Shown here piece by piece: positions 15,729 through 23,570 of a stretch of DNA of 23,787 nt. The stretch spans positions 140,212-163,998 of the forward strand of contig DCOH01000033.1 of the NCBI GenBank assembly GCA_002322865.1. The letters are read 5' to 3'. The notes beneath the pieces are model-generated. The model saw only the letters and a list, made by a program, of their open reading frames with translations, was not told where the DNA came from and made no database searches. The stretch comes from Sphingobacterium sp. UBA1575. Lineage in GTDB: Bacteria; Bacteroidota; Bacteroidia; Sphingobacteriales; Sphingobacteriaceae. The position numbers and the translations under genes are program-made. Within the stretch, counting starts at the first letter, position 1. Every line of letters starts with the position of its first letter.

Positions 15729-17612
15729 ATGAAAAATCTTCCATTATTAATATGGATGATATTTGTTTTTCAGGTAGCTGCTTATTCGCAGGATACCTTG
15801 AAAGTTCCAGGCGCCAATGACATTCGTATAGTTCAATATCTCGGAGAATATGTAGATTGTAGTGGAAGGGAAAGGGCGATACAGGTTGTTGAGAAATGGA
15901 AGCAAGGCAAATTTCAGCCTATGCCAGCAGGTTCAGTTGTAAATCGTGGTATCACAGATTGTACCCACTGGTTTTCCATTAGCATTTCCAACCAGTCTAA
16001 ATACCGGGAGAACTATTTATGGAGTTTCTACAATGATGGTATAAAATTCAGCCTGTTTGAAATGGCTGATTCTTCCAATTTCCTGATTTCGAGAAGGGAC
16101 CAATCGCATTTTATGAAATTAACGGACCGAGAAGTACCCTTAAGATCAGTTAGTTTTGAAATTCCACTGGAGGCTGGACAAACCAAAAGTTTTTTGCTTA
16201 AAACGGAAGTATTTGGGCGAAAAACCCTCTATTTTCCAACCGATATCAGCACCAAAAGTGATATCCTGCTTTATGAACTAAACTTATCTTTTTTGCTAGG
16301 TAGGTATTATGGTTTTTTCTTTTTTGCCATACTTTTCAACCTCTGCCTGTTCATCATCCTTAAAAAACGATTCTATGCCATGATGTTGGGCTATATCAGT
16401 AGTTTGGTGGCTTTCAATACGGTAGAATATCTACATGATGTGTACCTCATCCCTTCTTCGATATATGAAGGATGGGCGCGGATTCCAAAATTATGTTTCC
16501 TGGCGTTGACTTTATATTTTAATGTACGTGTATTTATTGATTTTGTACAACAGGATAAGTTTCTTCCTAACTACAGCTTGCGGTTGAAACTCTTGAATAG
16601 GGTTACCCTCTTCACCATATTTTTTTACTTGTTGTTGAATTTACTTCTGCCACAACAAATTCTAATTCTGGAGTTTTTTCAATACTTTTTTGTAGCCGTT
16701 TTATTGATGCAGACCATTGGTCTTTTAATGAATATTTCGGTGTCTATTCGAAATAGAACACCTTTTATCAAACAATATCTGCTTGGAAATACCTTGTTGT
16801 TTATTTCGGTTTTGCTTTACCTGTTCAGTTCGCTAAATTACCTCTACATCCCTCAGTTTGTTAAACCAGGAAATATCATTTTTGCATTTGCAGTAGAGGT
16901 TATCTATTTGATGATCGTTTTCACGGTGAAGTATAAACAGGATTTTGAGTTTTTCAAAAGAAGTATTGAACAGAGTGAAGAGAAGAGAAGGCAGTTGGCC
17001 CATGAACTGATCATTACCCAGGAAAAGGAACGGTTAAGGATCGCACAGGATGTGCACGATGGCATTGGGGGAACTATCCAAGGACTTCGTCTGCTTCTTT
17101 CGAAAGAAAGCCTCAAGCAATCCGATAAAGTCCAGGAAATGCTGAAGGGGATCAATTTTGATTTTAAACGGCTGATCCATCAGATTGCTCCGAGGAATCT
17201 GGAACTGAATGGCCTTTTTGAAACCATCCGATCGGATGTACAGGCTTTTGCCCACCAGTTTGAAATACATTTATCCTGCATTGGGAATGAATATCACATC
17301 CCTTGGGATATGAAGATCCATGTGTTCAGAATCTACCAAGAATTGTTGACCAATGCGGTTAAGCATGCTAAAAGTGCCACATTGATTGAAGTTGATCTGG
17401 CCGTGGATGAATCGGAAGTACGGCTGATGGTTCATGATAATGGTCGCTCCGAAGAAGTAGATATGGATTTGATCGGAAAGGGGATGGGGATGTCGAATCT
17501 ACGGTCAAGAGTTGATTATTATGATGGAAGTTTTCATTTTATAATTAACGATATGGGTTGTTCGGTAAATATCGTTTTGCCACTTATAAAGAAAGGGATT
17601 AAAGATGATTAA
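15729..17612 (+). CDS. Sensor histidine kinase with 7TM-DISM sensor and HisKA_3/HATPase domains
   Basis: The ATG at 15729 is chosen over a TTG six bases upstream; it gives 627 residues and a signal peptide (MKNLPLLIWMIFVFQVAAYSQ). A periplasmic beta-rich domain (about 25-185; THWFSISISNQSK resembles 7TMR-DISMED2) precedes seven hydrophobic segments (about 190-400). A short coiled coil (SEEKRRQLAHELIITQEKER) leads to the dimerisation/phosphoacceptor helix RIAQDVHDGIGG with His443, the HisKA_3 type used by NarL/LuxR-class systems. The ATPase domain has the N-box NAVKHAK (Asn542) and the G-boxes DNGR (Asp570) and GKGMGMSNLRSRV. It should sense an extracytoplasmic small molecule and phosphorylate the regulator whose gene overlaps its 3' end. 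It lies directly after the AraC remnant, which probably has no role in it. The ligand is unknown. Confidence 0.92.
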   Translation: MKNLPLLIWMIFVFQVAAYSQDTLKVPGANDIRIVQYLGEYVDCSGRERAIQVVEKWKQGKFQPMPAGSVVNRGITDCTHWFSISISNQSKYRENYLWSFYNDGIKFSLFEMADSSNFLISRRDQSHFMKLTDREVPLRSVSFEIPLEAGQTKSFLLKTEVFGRKTLYFPTDISTKSDILLYELNLSFLLGRYYGFFFFAILFNLCLFIILKKRFYAMMLGYISSLVAFNTVEYLHDVYLIPSSIYEGWARIPKLCFLALTLYFNVRVFIDFVQQDKFLPNYSLRLKLLNRVTLFTIFFYLLLNLLLPQQILILEFFQYFFVAVLLMQTIGLLMNISVSIRNRTPFIKQYLLGNTLLFISVLLYLFSSLNYLYIPQFVKPGNIIFAFAVEVIYLMIVFTVKYKQDFEFFKRSIEQSEEKRRQLAHELIITQEKERLRIAQDVHDGIGGTIQGLRLLLSKESLKQSDKVQEMLKGINFDFKRLIHQIAPRNLELNGLFETIRSDVQAFAHQFEIHLSCIGNEYHIPWDMKIHVFRIYQELLTNAVKHAKSATLIEVDLAVDESEVRLMVHDNGRSEEVDMDLIGKGMGMSNLRSRVDYYDGSFHFIINDMGCSVNIVLPLIKKGIKDD

Positions 17613-18204
17613 ATTGGTTAATATTGATAATCATAGGTTATTTTCGGATGGTCTACATGCGCTACTGGCTTCTGAAACTGATATGGTGCTCTTACAACGT
17701 TATTCGGATGGTAATCATATCCGTGCCATGTTAAATCAACATGAACCCGATATTATTTTATTGGATATGTACCTGAACGAAAGGTCAGGGATTAGCATTG
17801 CTAAGGAAATCAAACAGCTCAGGCAGCAGGCAAAAATCATTATATTATCCTTGGAAGTCAACCAGGCATTTTTTGCGAAATTGAAGGAGATCGGCGTAGA
17901 GGGCTATAGTTCCAAGGAATTGGATGCTGAAGATTTAATTGCTGTGATTAGGAAGGTATTTGAAGGGGAAATAATCTACGGGGATGAAAAAACACAACAT
18001 AGCAGCTCAGAAACCATCATGAAAAATGATTTTGGACTAACCGATCGCGAACTTGAAATCTATAAATTAATAAAAGAAGGAAAATCTAGTCAAGAAATAG
18101 CCGAAATATTATTCCGTAGTGTCATGACAATCCGGACACACCGGAAAAACATCCGTCAGAAACTAAAATCGAGAATCCGCAATCATGATGGCTTATTCGA
18201 TTAA
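17605..18204 (+). CDS. NarL/LuxR-type two-component response regulator
   Basis: The 199-residue protein overlaps the end of the kinase gene by 8 bases (ATGATTAA), which implies translational coupling and a cognate pair. The receiver domain (about 1-122) has the phosphoacceptor Asp54 in IILLDMYL, switch Ser82 in IIILSLEV and Lys104 in GYSSKELD. The acidic pair that holds the metal is reduced to Asp8-Asn9 (NIDNHRLF) instead of the usual Asp-Asp, an uncommon variation that may weaken phosphorylation. A linker leads to the LuxR-type helix-turn-helix (about 145-192; LTDRELEIYKLIKEGKSSQEIAEILFRSVMTIRTHRKNIRQKL), complete but ending soon after. The outer-membrane protein gene 171 bases downstream is the natural first candidate target, by position only. 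Confidence 0.92.
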   Translation: MIKLVNIDNHRLFSDGLHALLASETDMVLLQRYSDGNHIRAMLNQHEPDIILLDMYLNERSGISIAKEIKQLRQQAKIIILSLEVNQAFFAKLKEIGVEGYSSKELDAEDLIAVIRKVFEGEIIYGDEKTQHSSSETIMKNDFGLTDRELEIYKLIKEGKSSQEIAEILFRSVMTIRTHRKNIRQKLKSRIRNHDGLFD

Positions 18205-18375
18205 AAAATCCATGTTTCCAAAAGCCTAAACCAAACCCAATAGTTAAAATTATGTTATTTTTTCTGATTAACATTTATGTTACAGAAAAGTAGCTGATTA
18301 TTTTTTTACATTTAACGAAAATTTTAAAAAAAGGTTTTTGATGTCTACCAATTATGACAATAAATGCTTTATAAT

Positions 18376-21237
18376 ATGAGGCATTTATTTAAATTATTTT
18401 TACTTTCCTGCTTTACAATTCTTGCTTTTCAGGCAAATGGACAGGAATTTGGGGAATTGAATGGTTCTGTGATCGATAGTGCCCGCAATGCAATTGAAGG
18501 CGCACGGGTCTACCTCATTTCGGGAAAAGATACCTTAAAGACTTCCAGTAATAAGAAGGGTGAATTCAGCTTTAAAAAAGTGAAAATGGGTCCAGCAGAA
18601 TTGCAGGCTTCCAATATCTCTTCGGATATGGAAGTGCGCAGCGTCGAAATCTCTGATAAGCCAACCACCGTACGTATTGTACTCAAAATTAAGACTATTC
18701 AATTGGAGGAATTGGTCATCAAAAAGAAACCTAATCCGATTACCATCAAAAAGGATACAGTTGAATATAATGCAGAAGCATTTGATGTGCTGGAAGGCGA
18801 TAACCTGGCCGACCTTATCAAACAACTTCCCGGGCTGGTGGTGGATGAGAACAACAAAGTGGAATCCAACGGAAAACCTGTCATGAAACTACGGGTGAAC
18901 GGGGAAGATTTTTTCACCAATAACCTGGATGATTTCATCAAGAAATTGCCGGCGGAGATTGTTTCCAAGATCCAGATCATTGAAGATTATGGCGATGAAG
19001 CTAATTTCACGGGGGTGAAGACCGGCGAACCTGGTAAGTTGATCAATATTGAAACGAAGCCGGGCATGAACAAGGGCAAGTTTGGAAATGCCAATGCCGA
19101 GACGGCAAGTAATGATAAGGCAGAAATTGGTGGGGATTTTAGCTTTTGGAAAGAAAAGCAACAGAATGGCGCCCGTTTTAACGTGATGACGGAAAATAAT
19201 GGTGCGGGTATCAATCAATCCTTTAATCTGTCTGTCAATCATCGGAATAAATTCAAAGAAAAAGGGAATTATAATTTTGGATATAATGGTCGTGGAAATC
19301 TCTCTGCATTTACCAATGAATCTTTTGTCGAAACCGTAAGTACCATTGGTACCTATTACAACAATTCGAATAGTGAAGGAGATAATGGGGGATCAAACCA
19401 TAATTTTAATGCAGGATTAAATAATAGAACGGATAAATGGTTTATCAATTCTGATATCAACCTGGGTTTTGGTAAGATGACCAATTCCAATATTTCGGCA
19501 AACAATCAAACCGGAGCGATGAAACAGGGCTTTCGGAATGAAAATGAAAATACTTCCAGAACACCAAATGTGGGGGTTAGCCTGATGTTGAACCGCAAAT
19601 TGAAAGAAGGAAAAAAATATATTTCCGGTAATTTCCATTACAATCGTAGCAGTTCAGAATCCCTGCAATCGATTTTGAGCAATACATTATATTACGACCA
19701 AACTTCAGGAGATCTTTTAAAAGACTCTCTGTTGCATCGGAATATTACGAACGATAATAAATCGGAATCGCTAAATTTCAATACCGGATATAATTTCGCC
19801 ATCGGAAAGAGTAAGAAGGATTCCTTATTACGTAGATCCATTAGCTTGAACTATCGGTTTAGCATCTCCAAATCGACCAACAATTTGGCCACTTCCGTAT
19901 TGGATACAGCCAGTAAGGATTTTCATTATGTTGATTCCTTAAGTTCCTACATGCGGAACCAAGTCATCGCGCAGACTATTGGAGTCAATTATAATTATGC
20001 CAAGCAAAAGACCAATTTCTCAGCAGGAATCAATTTCAATCCCTTGTTGCAAAGGAATTATTATGCACAATTGGATCGAGAAATTGAAAACAATTCCCTT
20101 AATTTTTCTCCTGTGCTGAATTTCAGTACCCAGTTAAAACCTGGAAAAACAATATCTGTGGGCTATAACGGAAGGAATTCTGCTCCCTCACAAAGTCAGC
20201 TTCAGCCCATTCCGAATACCCGGAATTTGCAGAATATCATCATCGGTAATCCTGATCTGAAGCCATATTTTTCGCATAATTTCAGTTCGAATTATAATTT
20301 CGTCAAACAGGAAACGGGAAAAAGCTTGATGGTATCTGCCAATTTCAGTACCATCCAAGATCAGGTGGTGGAGAACATTATCATCCTACCGGATACCTTG
20401 GGTAGTTTTAAACGGGAAACACGCTATATCAATGCCAATGGAAACTATAATCTGGGAGGTAATTATACTTTTACTCTGCCGATGAAGGATAAGAAGTGGC
20501 GCTTGACTTACGATGGTAGTATCGGCGTTTCCAATAGGATCCAATATATCGACAATGAAGGGTATTCCAATGAAGGATTGAACTATTCTCAGGCCGTTTC
20601 TATGAACATGAATATGAAAACGGTTATCTTGACCACCCGATTAAATTACAATCAGGTGAACAACAATAATATTGTTGGACTCTCGAACATGATGGGTTTT
20701 GGAGGGGGAATGGATCCGGTGTTCAATATTGGGCAGATGACGGCAAAGAACTTTTTCACGACCAAATCGTTTGGTGCTTCTTGGAATGGTCGATTGAACC
20801 TTCCGAAGGTAAAGGTCAATAGTAATATCAATTATTCCTTTAGCCGTAATGAAAATCCATCCTTACAAGAATCTATCCGTAAGCTTCATAACTTGAACAT
20901 GGCCGTAAATGGTCGGGTAGAATTCCTGAAAACTTTCCAGGCGGAATTCAACACGAGTAAACGAATCAATACGGGTTATGCTTTGGCCAATCAGAACCCT
21001 TTGTTGATCGGATTGGGCATAACGAAGATGTTCTTGAAGAACAAGAACCTGTTTTTATCCGCTCGGGTGAGTGATCTACTGAATCAAGGTAATATGTTGA
21101 ATAGGCAGGTGATGGGTAACTCCATTATCGATTCCAGAACCAATGTGATTACGCGGGTATTTTCTTTGAACCTACGCTACGATCTATCCAGATTCGGCGG
21201 GAGAGGAGTGCATATTCGGGTAGATCCGGATTTATAA
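18376..21237 (+). CDS. OMP_b-brl / TonB-receptor-like outer membrane protein
   Basis: The 953-residue protein starts at the ATG at 18376, which gives a clean signal peptide (MRHLFKLFLLSCFTILAFQANGQ); an ATG at 18364 would add MLYN. Residues about 28-105 form a CarboxypepD_reg-like domain (LNGSVIDSARNAIEGARVYLISG, GEFSFKKVKMG). Residues about 115-230 form a plug-like region (NLADLIKQLPGLVVDENNKVESNGKPVMKLRVNGEDFFTNN, EIVSKIQIIEDYGDEANFTG), followed by an asparagine- and serine-rich 700-residue barrel. This layout fits the OMP_b-brl family of Bacteroidota outer-membrane proteins rather than SusC: no SusD gene is adjacent, and the end is RVDPDL, without the terminal aromatic residue. No clear TonB box can be named. 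It follows a two-component pair, suggesting signal-controlled expression. The substrate is unknown. An intergenic stretch of 171 bases holds the promoter or an internal leader. Confidence 0.9.
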   Translation: MRHLFKLFLLSCFTILAFQANGQEFGELNGSVIDSARNAIEGARVYLISGKDTLKTSSNKKGEFSFKKVKMGPAELQASNISSDMEVRSVEISDKPTTVRIVLKIKTIQLEELVIKKKPNPITIKKDTVEYNAEAFDVLEGDNLADLIKQLPGLVVDENNKVESNGKPVMKLRVNGEDFFTNNLDDFIKKLPAEIVSKIQIIEDYGDEANFTGVKTGEPGKLINIETKPGMNKGKFGNANAETASNDKAEIGGDFSFWKEKQQNGARFNVMTENNGAGINQSFNLSVNHRNKFKEKGNYNFGYNGRGNLSAFTNESFVETVSTIGTYYNNSNSEGDNGGSNHNFNAGLNNRTDKWFINSDINLGFGKMTNSNISANNQTGAMKQGFRNENENTSRTPNVGVSLMLNRKLKEGKKYISGNFHYNRSSSESLQSILSNTLYYDQTSGDLLKDSLLHRNITNDNKSESLNFNTGYNFAIGKSKKDSLLRRSISLNYRFSISKSTNNLATSVLDTASKDFHYVDSLSSYMRNQVIAQTIGVNYNYAKQKTNFSAGINFNPLLQRNYYAQLDREIENNSLNFSPVLNFSTQLKPGKTISVGYNGRNSAPSQSQLQPIPNTRNLQNIIIGNPDLKPYFSHNFSSNYNFVKQETGKSLMVSANFSTIQDQVVENIIILPDTLGSFKRETRYINANGNYNLGGNYTFTLPMKDKKWRLTYDGSIGVSNRIQYIDNEGYSNEGLNYSQAVSMNMNMKTVILTTRLNYNQVNNNNIVGLSNMMGFGGGMDPVFNIGQMTAKNFFTTKSFGASWNGRLNLPKVKVNSNINYSFSRNENPSLQESIRKLHNLNMAVNGRVEFLKTFQAEFNTSKRINTGYALANQNPLLIGLGITKMFLKNKNLFLSARVSDLLNQGNMLNRQVMGNSIIDSRTNVITRVFSLNLRYDLSRFGGRGVHIRVDPDL

Positions 21238-21284
21238 TAGGTTGTTTTTATTTCGGTATATTTGAAATCAACATTCGCATTACT

Positions 21285-21878
21285 ATGATTCCTGAGGACT
21301 TGTTCAAACAGATTGCTTTTATCAAAGAGATCGATAAACTGAAATATATTGAAAGGCAGACCCGATTATTGAACAGCAATAGGAGGGAGAATGATGCGGA
21401 ACATAGTTGGCATCTGGCGATGATGGCCATCGTTTTGCAACAGCATGCCAATGAAGAAGTGGATGTCCTTAAAGTGGTTAAAATGGTTCTGATCCACGAT
21501 ATTGTGGAGATTGATGCGGGTGATACCTTTATCTACGACAACTTAAAAAGCCATGATAATTCGGAGGAGGAGCGTCTTGCTGCAAAACGAATATTTGGAA
21601 TATTACCTGAAGACCAAGCAGAGGAATTCACAGCAATTTGGGAAGAATTTGAGCTTGGTGTGAGTATGGAGGCAAAATTTGCGCGTACGATGGATAGATT
21701 GGAGCCCCTGCTCCAAAATTACTCCAATAATGGCGGTACCTGGAATATGCCTGGGGTTACCTACGAGAAGGTCTATGCCAAGAAAAGCGTCATGAAAAAT
21801 GGTTCCAGCAACATATGGGATTATGCTGAAGGACTCATTCAAGATGCGGTTGAAAAAGGTATTTTAAAGAAATCCTAA
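21285..21878 (+). CDS. HD-domain hydrolase (HD_3 / YfbR-HDDC2-like)
   Basis: The 197-residue cytoplasmic protein carries the metal-binding HD set: His40 in NDAEHSW, His71-Asp72 in LIHDIVEIDAGD, and Asp137 in TMDRLEPLL. The layout, including the Arg-rich RRENDAEHSWHLAMMA stretch before the first His and the VEIDAGD extension after the HD pair, is that of HD_3 proteins related to YfbR and human HDDC2, which are 5'-deoxynucleotidases. A nucleotide monophosphatase activity is therefore plausible but not shown. The length is normal for the family. It lies 47 bases after the outer-membrane protein gene on the same strand and could be read from its transcript. The stop codon lies in the hairpin at 21865-21892, shared with the convergent small gene. 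Confidence 0.88.
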   Translation: MIPEDLFKQIAFIKEIDKLKYIERQTRLLNSNRRENDAEHSWHLAMMAIVLQQHANEEVDVLKVVKMVLIHDIVEIDAGDTFIYDNLKSHDNSEEERLAAKRIFGILPEDQAEEFTAIWEEFELGVSMEAKFARTMDRLEPLLQNYSNNGGTWNMPGVTYEKVYAKKSVMKNGSSNIWDYAEGLIQDAVEKGILKKS

Positions 21879-21892
21879 ACAGGATTTCTTTA
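21865..21892. terminator. Bidirectional terminator-like hairpin between convergent genes
   Basis: TAAAGAAATCCT (21865-21876) and AGGATTTCTTTA (21881-21892) form a perfect 12-bp stem with an AAAC loop. The stem contains the first base of the HD gene's stop codon and starts 6 bases past the minus-strand small ORF. Both sides are T-rich at the 3' arm (TTTCTTTA), but no long T-run follows, so efficiency is uncertain. Confidence 0.6.
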
Positions 21893-21897
21893 GCTCA

Positions 21898-22011
21898 TTA
21901 ATTCCTTATTTTTTTCACCAAGACAACAGCTAAGGTTAGAACAGCTATCAATAAGATTAAACCGACAAGAATAATTAATATTTCGTTTGTACCGATGTAA
22001 GATAGATTCAT
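21898..22011 (-). CDS. Small single-pass membrane protein, 37 residues
   Basis: The minus-strand frame from the ATG at 22011 to the TAA at 21898-21900 encodes MNLSYIGTNEILIILVGLILLIAVLTLAVVLVKKIRN. Residues about 10-32 are an unbroken hydrophobic helix with a negative residue (Glu10) before it and KKIR after it. This predicts one membrane span with the C-terminus inside by the positive-inside rule. It is bounded by a well-spaced Bacteroidota promoter (22037-22067) and by a hairpin just after the stop, which together argue for a real gene. I do not recognise a family. It could be an orphan membrane peptide, a toxin-like peptide or a regulator of a membrane partner; nothing in the sequence decides this. 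It lies behind the YwbE terminator and so is not part of that operon. Confidence 0.6.
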   Translation of the reverse strand: MNLSYIGTNEILIILVGLILLIAVLTLAVVLVKKIRN

Positions 22012-22036
22012 AATTTTTATTTTTAATATGGTCTAT

Positions 22037-22067
22037 CGAAGGTAATTAATCTTAAATATAATTCAAA
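22037..22067 (-). promoter_or_regulatory. Bacteroidota-type promoter for the small membrane ORF
   Basis: On the minus strand TTTG (22067-22064) is followed after exactly 19 bases by TACCTTCG (22044-22037), one base from the TAnnTTTG -7 consensus. Transcription would start near 22030, about 20 bases before the ATG at 22011. Confidence 0.5.
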
Positions 22068-22093
22068 TAGCACATGGCTATTATTTTATGGAC

Positions 22094-22121
22094 AAAAAAA
22101 GAGGAAGACTAATCTTCCTCT
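22094..22121 (-). terminator. Rho-independent terminator of the KAS III-YwbE operon
   Basis: On the minus strand a 9-bp stem AGAGGAAGA/TCTTCCTCT (22121-22113 with 22108-22100) and a four-base loop are followed by seven T (22100-22094). The TAG stop codon of the YwbE gene (22111-22109) falls in the loop. Confidence 0.9.
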
Positions 22122-22312
22122 ATAATTTCTGCTACTCGGCCAATCTGGCCATCGGATAATCTTACTTTAATTCCTCGGCTATGGTATGCGGCTGAGGTTA
22201 ATATGTCTTTCACAATACCTTCTGTTAAATTTCCAGATCGTTGATCCTTCTTGAGGATGATGTTTACGACTATGCCTGGCTTGATATTGCTTCTACTATT
22301 TGGATCGCTCAT
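22109..22312 (-). CDS. YwbE family protein
   Basis: The 67-residue protein begins at the ATG at 22312 (MSDPNSRSNIKPG); an in-frame TTG ten codons upstream lies closer to the preceding gene and adds residues not seen in the family. It matches the short YwbE/DUF2196 family over its length: R.NIKPGIVVNIILKKDQRSGNLTEGIVKDILTSAAYHSRGIKVRLSDGQIGRVAEI. The small beta-barrel-like pattern, with a conserved LKKDQRSG.LTEG and GIKVRL.DGQ.GRV core, suggests a nucleic-acid- or ribosome-associated role, but the function is unknown to me. It follows the KAS III-like gene by 39 bases on the same strand and ends in a strong terminator, so the two are probably one transcript. Confidence 0.9.
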   Translation of the reverse strand: MSDPNSRSNIKPGIVVNIILKKDQRSGNLTEGIVKDILTSAAYHSRGIKVRLSDGQIGRVAEIIEED

Positions 22313-22351
22313 GATAATTTCTTTTTTACAAAAATAACCCAATTTTCGAGA

Positions 22352-23407
22352 TTATAGTCGATAGGTAAAGGCATTGATGTTCATACCTGCTCCAACTGAA
22401 GCAAATAAAATCACATCACCTTTGTTTAGTTCATGCTTTTCCATCAATCCTTTGATGATCAGATCGTATAATGTAGGGATAGTAGCTACGCTGCTGTTTC
22501 CAAATTTATTGATCGTCATCGGCATAATGTGTTCAGGTGGAGTCATATCATACAGACCATAGAATCGTTCAACAATGGCTTCATCCATTTTCTCATTTGC
22601 CTGATGGATCAGGATTTTCTTGATGTCGGTAATGGCAATGTTTCCTTTCTCCAAACATTGCTGCATGGCCAAAGGTACTTTGGTAAGTGCAAATTCATAG
22701 ATCTTACGACCTTTCATTTTAATATAACGCGTATTTTGTTCTGCCTCTTTATTATAAGAAGGACCAAAGAATAGATAACCCGCCTCGTTCAGAGCATAAG
22801 TAGCACTTGCATAGGATAACATCCCCTCATCAGCTGTTGTTCCTTCAACCACTACTGCACCAGCTCCATCTGCATAGATCATGGAATCACGGTCGGAAGG
22901 GTCTATTAAACGGGATAAGGTTTCCGTACCGATTACCAAACATCTTTTGGCCATTCCAGAACGGATAAACGCATTGGCTTGTAACATTCCTTCAATCCAA
23001 CCCGGACAGCCGAACAATAAATCATAGGCCACACAATTAGGATTTTCAATCCCTAATTTCTGCTTCACCCGACTGGCCAAGCTGGGTACCGTATCGGATT
23101 GGATGGTACCAGAAGGCACATCTCCATAATTATGGGCAACAATAATATAATCCAGGGTTTCCTTGTCTACTCCTGCATCTGCGATCGCTTTTTCTGATGC
23201 AAAGAAGGCAAGATCAGAACTGACCAATTCTTTGGAGGCATATCTACGCTCTTCAATTCCGGTAATATCCTTGAATTTACGAATGATAGATTCTGGGTTT
23301 TTGATTGGGGAGCCTGCCTCATCTAAAAAGATATGGTTCTCAAAATCTGCATTTTTTATCTTGGTATCAGGTATAAAGCTACCAGATCCGACTATTTTGA
23401 TGTTCAT
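22352..23407 (-). CDS. Beta-ketoacyl-ACP synthase III-like enzyme (FabH family)
   Basis: The ATG at 23407 is preferred to a TTG three codons upstream and gives 351 residues, slightly longer than FabH. The thiolase-fold catalytic triad is intact: Cys134 in LLFGCPGW, His268 in ILIHQANEKM and Asn304 in NKFGNSSVATI. DSMIYADGAGAVVVE and the late FASVGAGMNINAF are typical KAS III glycine-rich segments. Such enzymes condense an acyl-CoA starter with malonyl-ACP; whether this one primes normal fatty-acid synthesis or a special lipid cannot be told. The nucleophile context (GCPGW) differs from FabH's usual ACSGF and the loop around 20-40 is longer, so this is probably a divergent KAS III rather than the housekeeping FabH. 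No acyl-carrier or other biosynthetic gene is adjacent. It is followed by YwbE. Confidence 0.9.
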   Translation of the reverse strand: MNIKIVGSGSFIPDTKIKNADFENHIFLDEAGSPIKNPESIIRKFKDITGIEERRYASKELVSSDLAFFASEKAIADAGVDKETLDYIIVAHNYGDVPSGTIQSDTVPSLASRVKQKLGIENPNCVAYDLLFGCPGWIEGMLQANAFIRSGMAKRCLVIGTETLSRLIDPSDRDSMIYADGAGAVVVEGTTADEGMLSYASATYALNEAGYLFFGPSYNKEAEQNTRYIKMKGRKIYEFALTKVPLAMQQCLEKGNIAITDIKKILIHQANEKMDEAIVERFYGLYDMTPPEHIMPMTINKFGNSSVATIPTLYDLIIKGLMEKHELNKGDVILFASVGAGMNINAFTYRL

Positions 23408-23413
23408 GTTTAG

Positions 23414-23421
23414 CAAAGGTA
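23414..23421 (-). promoter_or_regulatory. Perfect -7 element (TACCTTTG) immediately before the KAS III-like gene
   Basis: Minus-strand TACCTTTG (23421-23414) matches TAnnTTTG exactly and ends 6 bases before the ATG at 23407. I see no TTTG at 17-23 bases upstream. If active, the transcript would begin at or next to the start codon. Confidence 0.4.
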
Positions 23422-23570
23422 AATTTAATGTTAAAGCCCTTATTTATTCTAAATATATTACAATTTAGTCAATTGAAAGCATAAAAAACAAAATATTATT
23501 CTTTTTGTCGTGAACCGTTTATTAAAATGGTCTACCAGTAGCTTTATTTTTACTGATTTTTGGTTTGAAA

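Noticed and set aside
18889..19242. 117-codon minus-strand frame opposite the plug region of the outer-membrane protein
   Set aside because: Antisense shadow of a strong coding sequence; no family match and no promoter seen.
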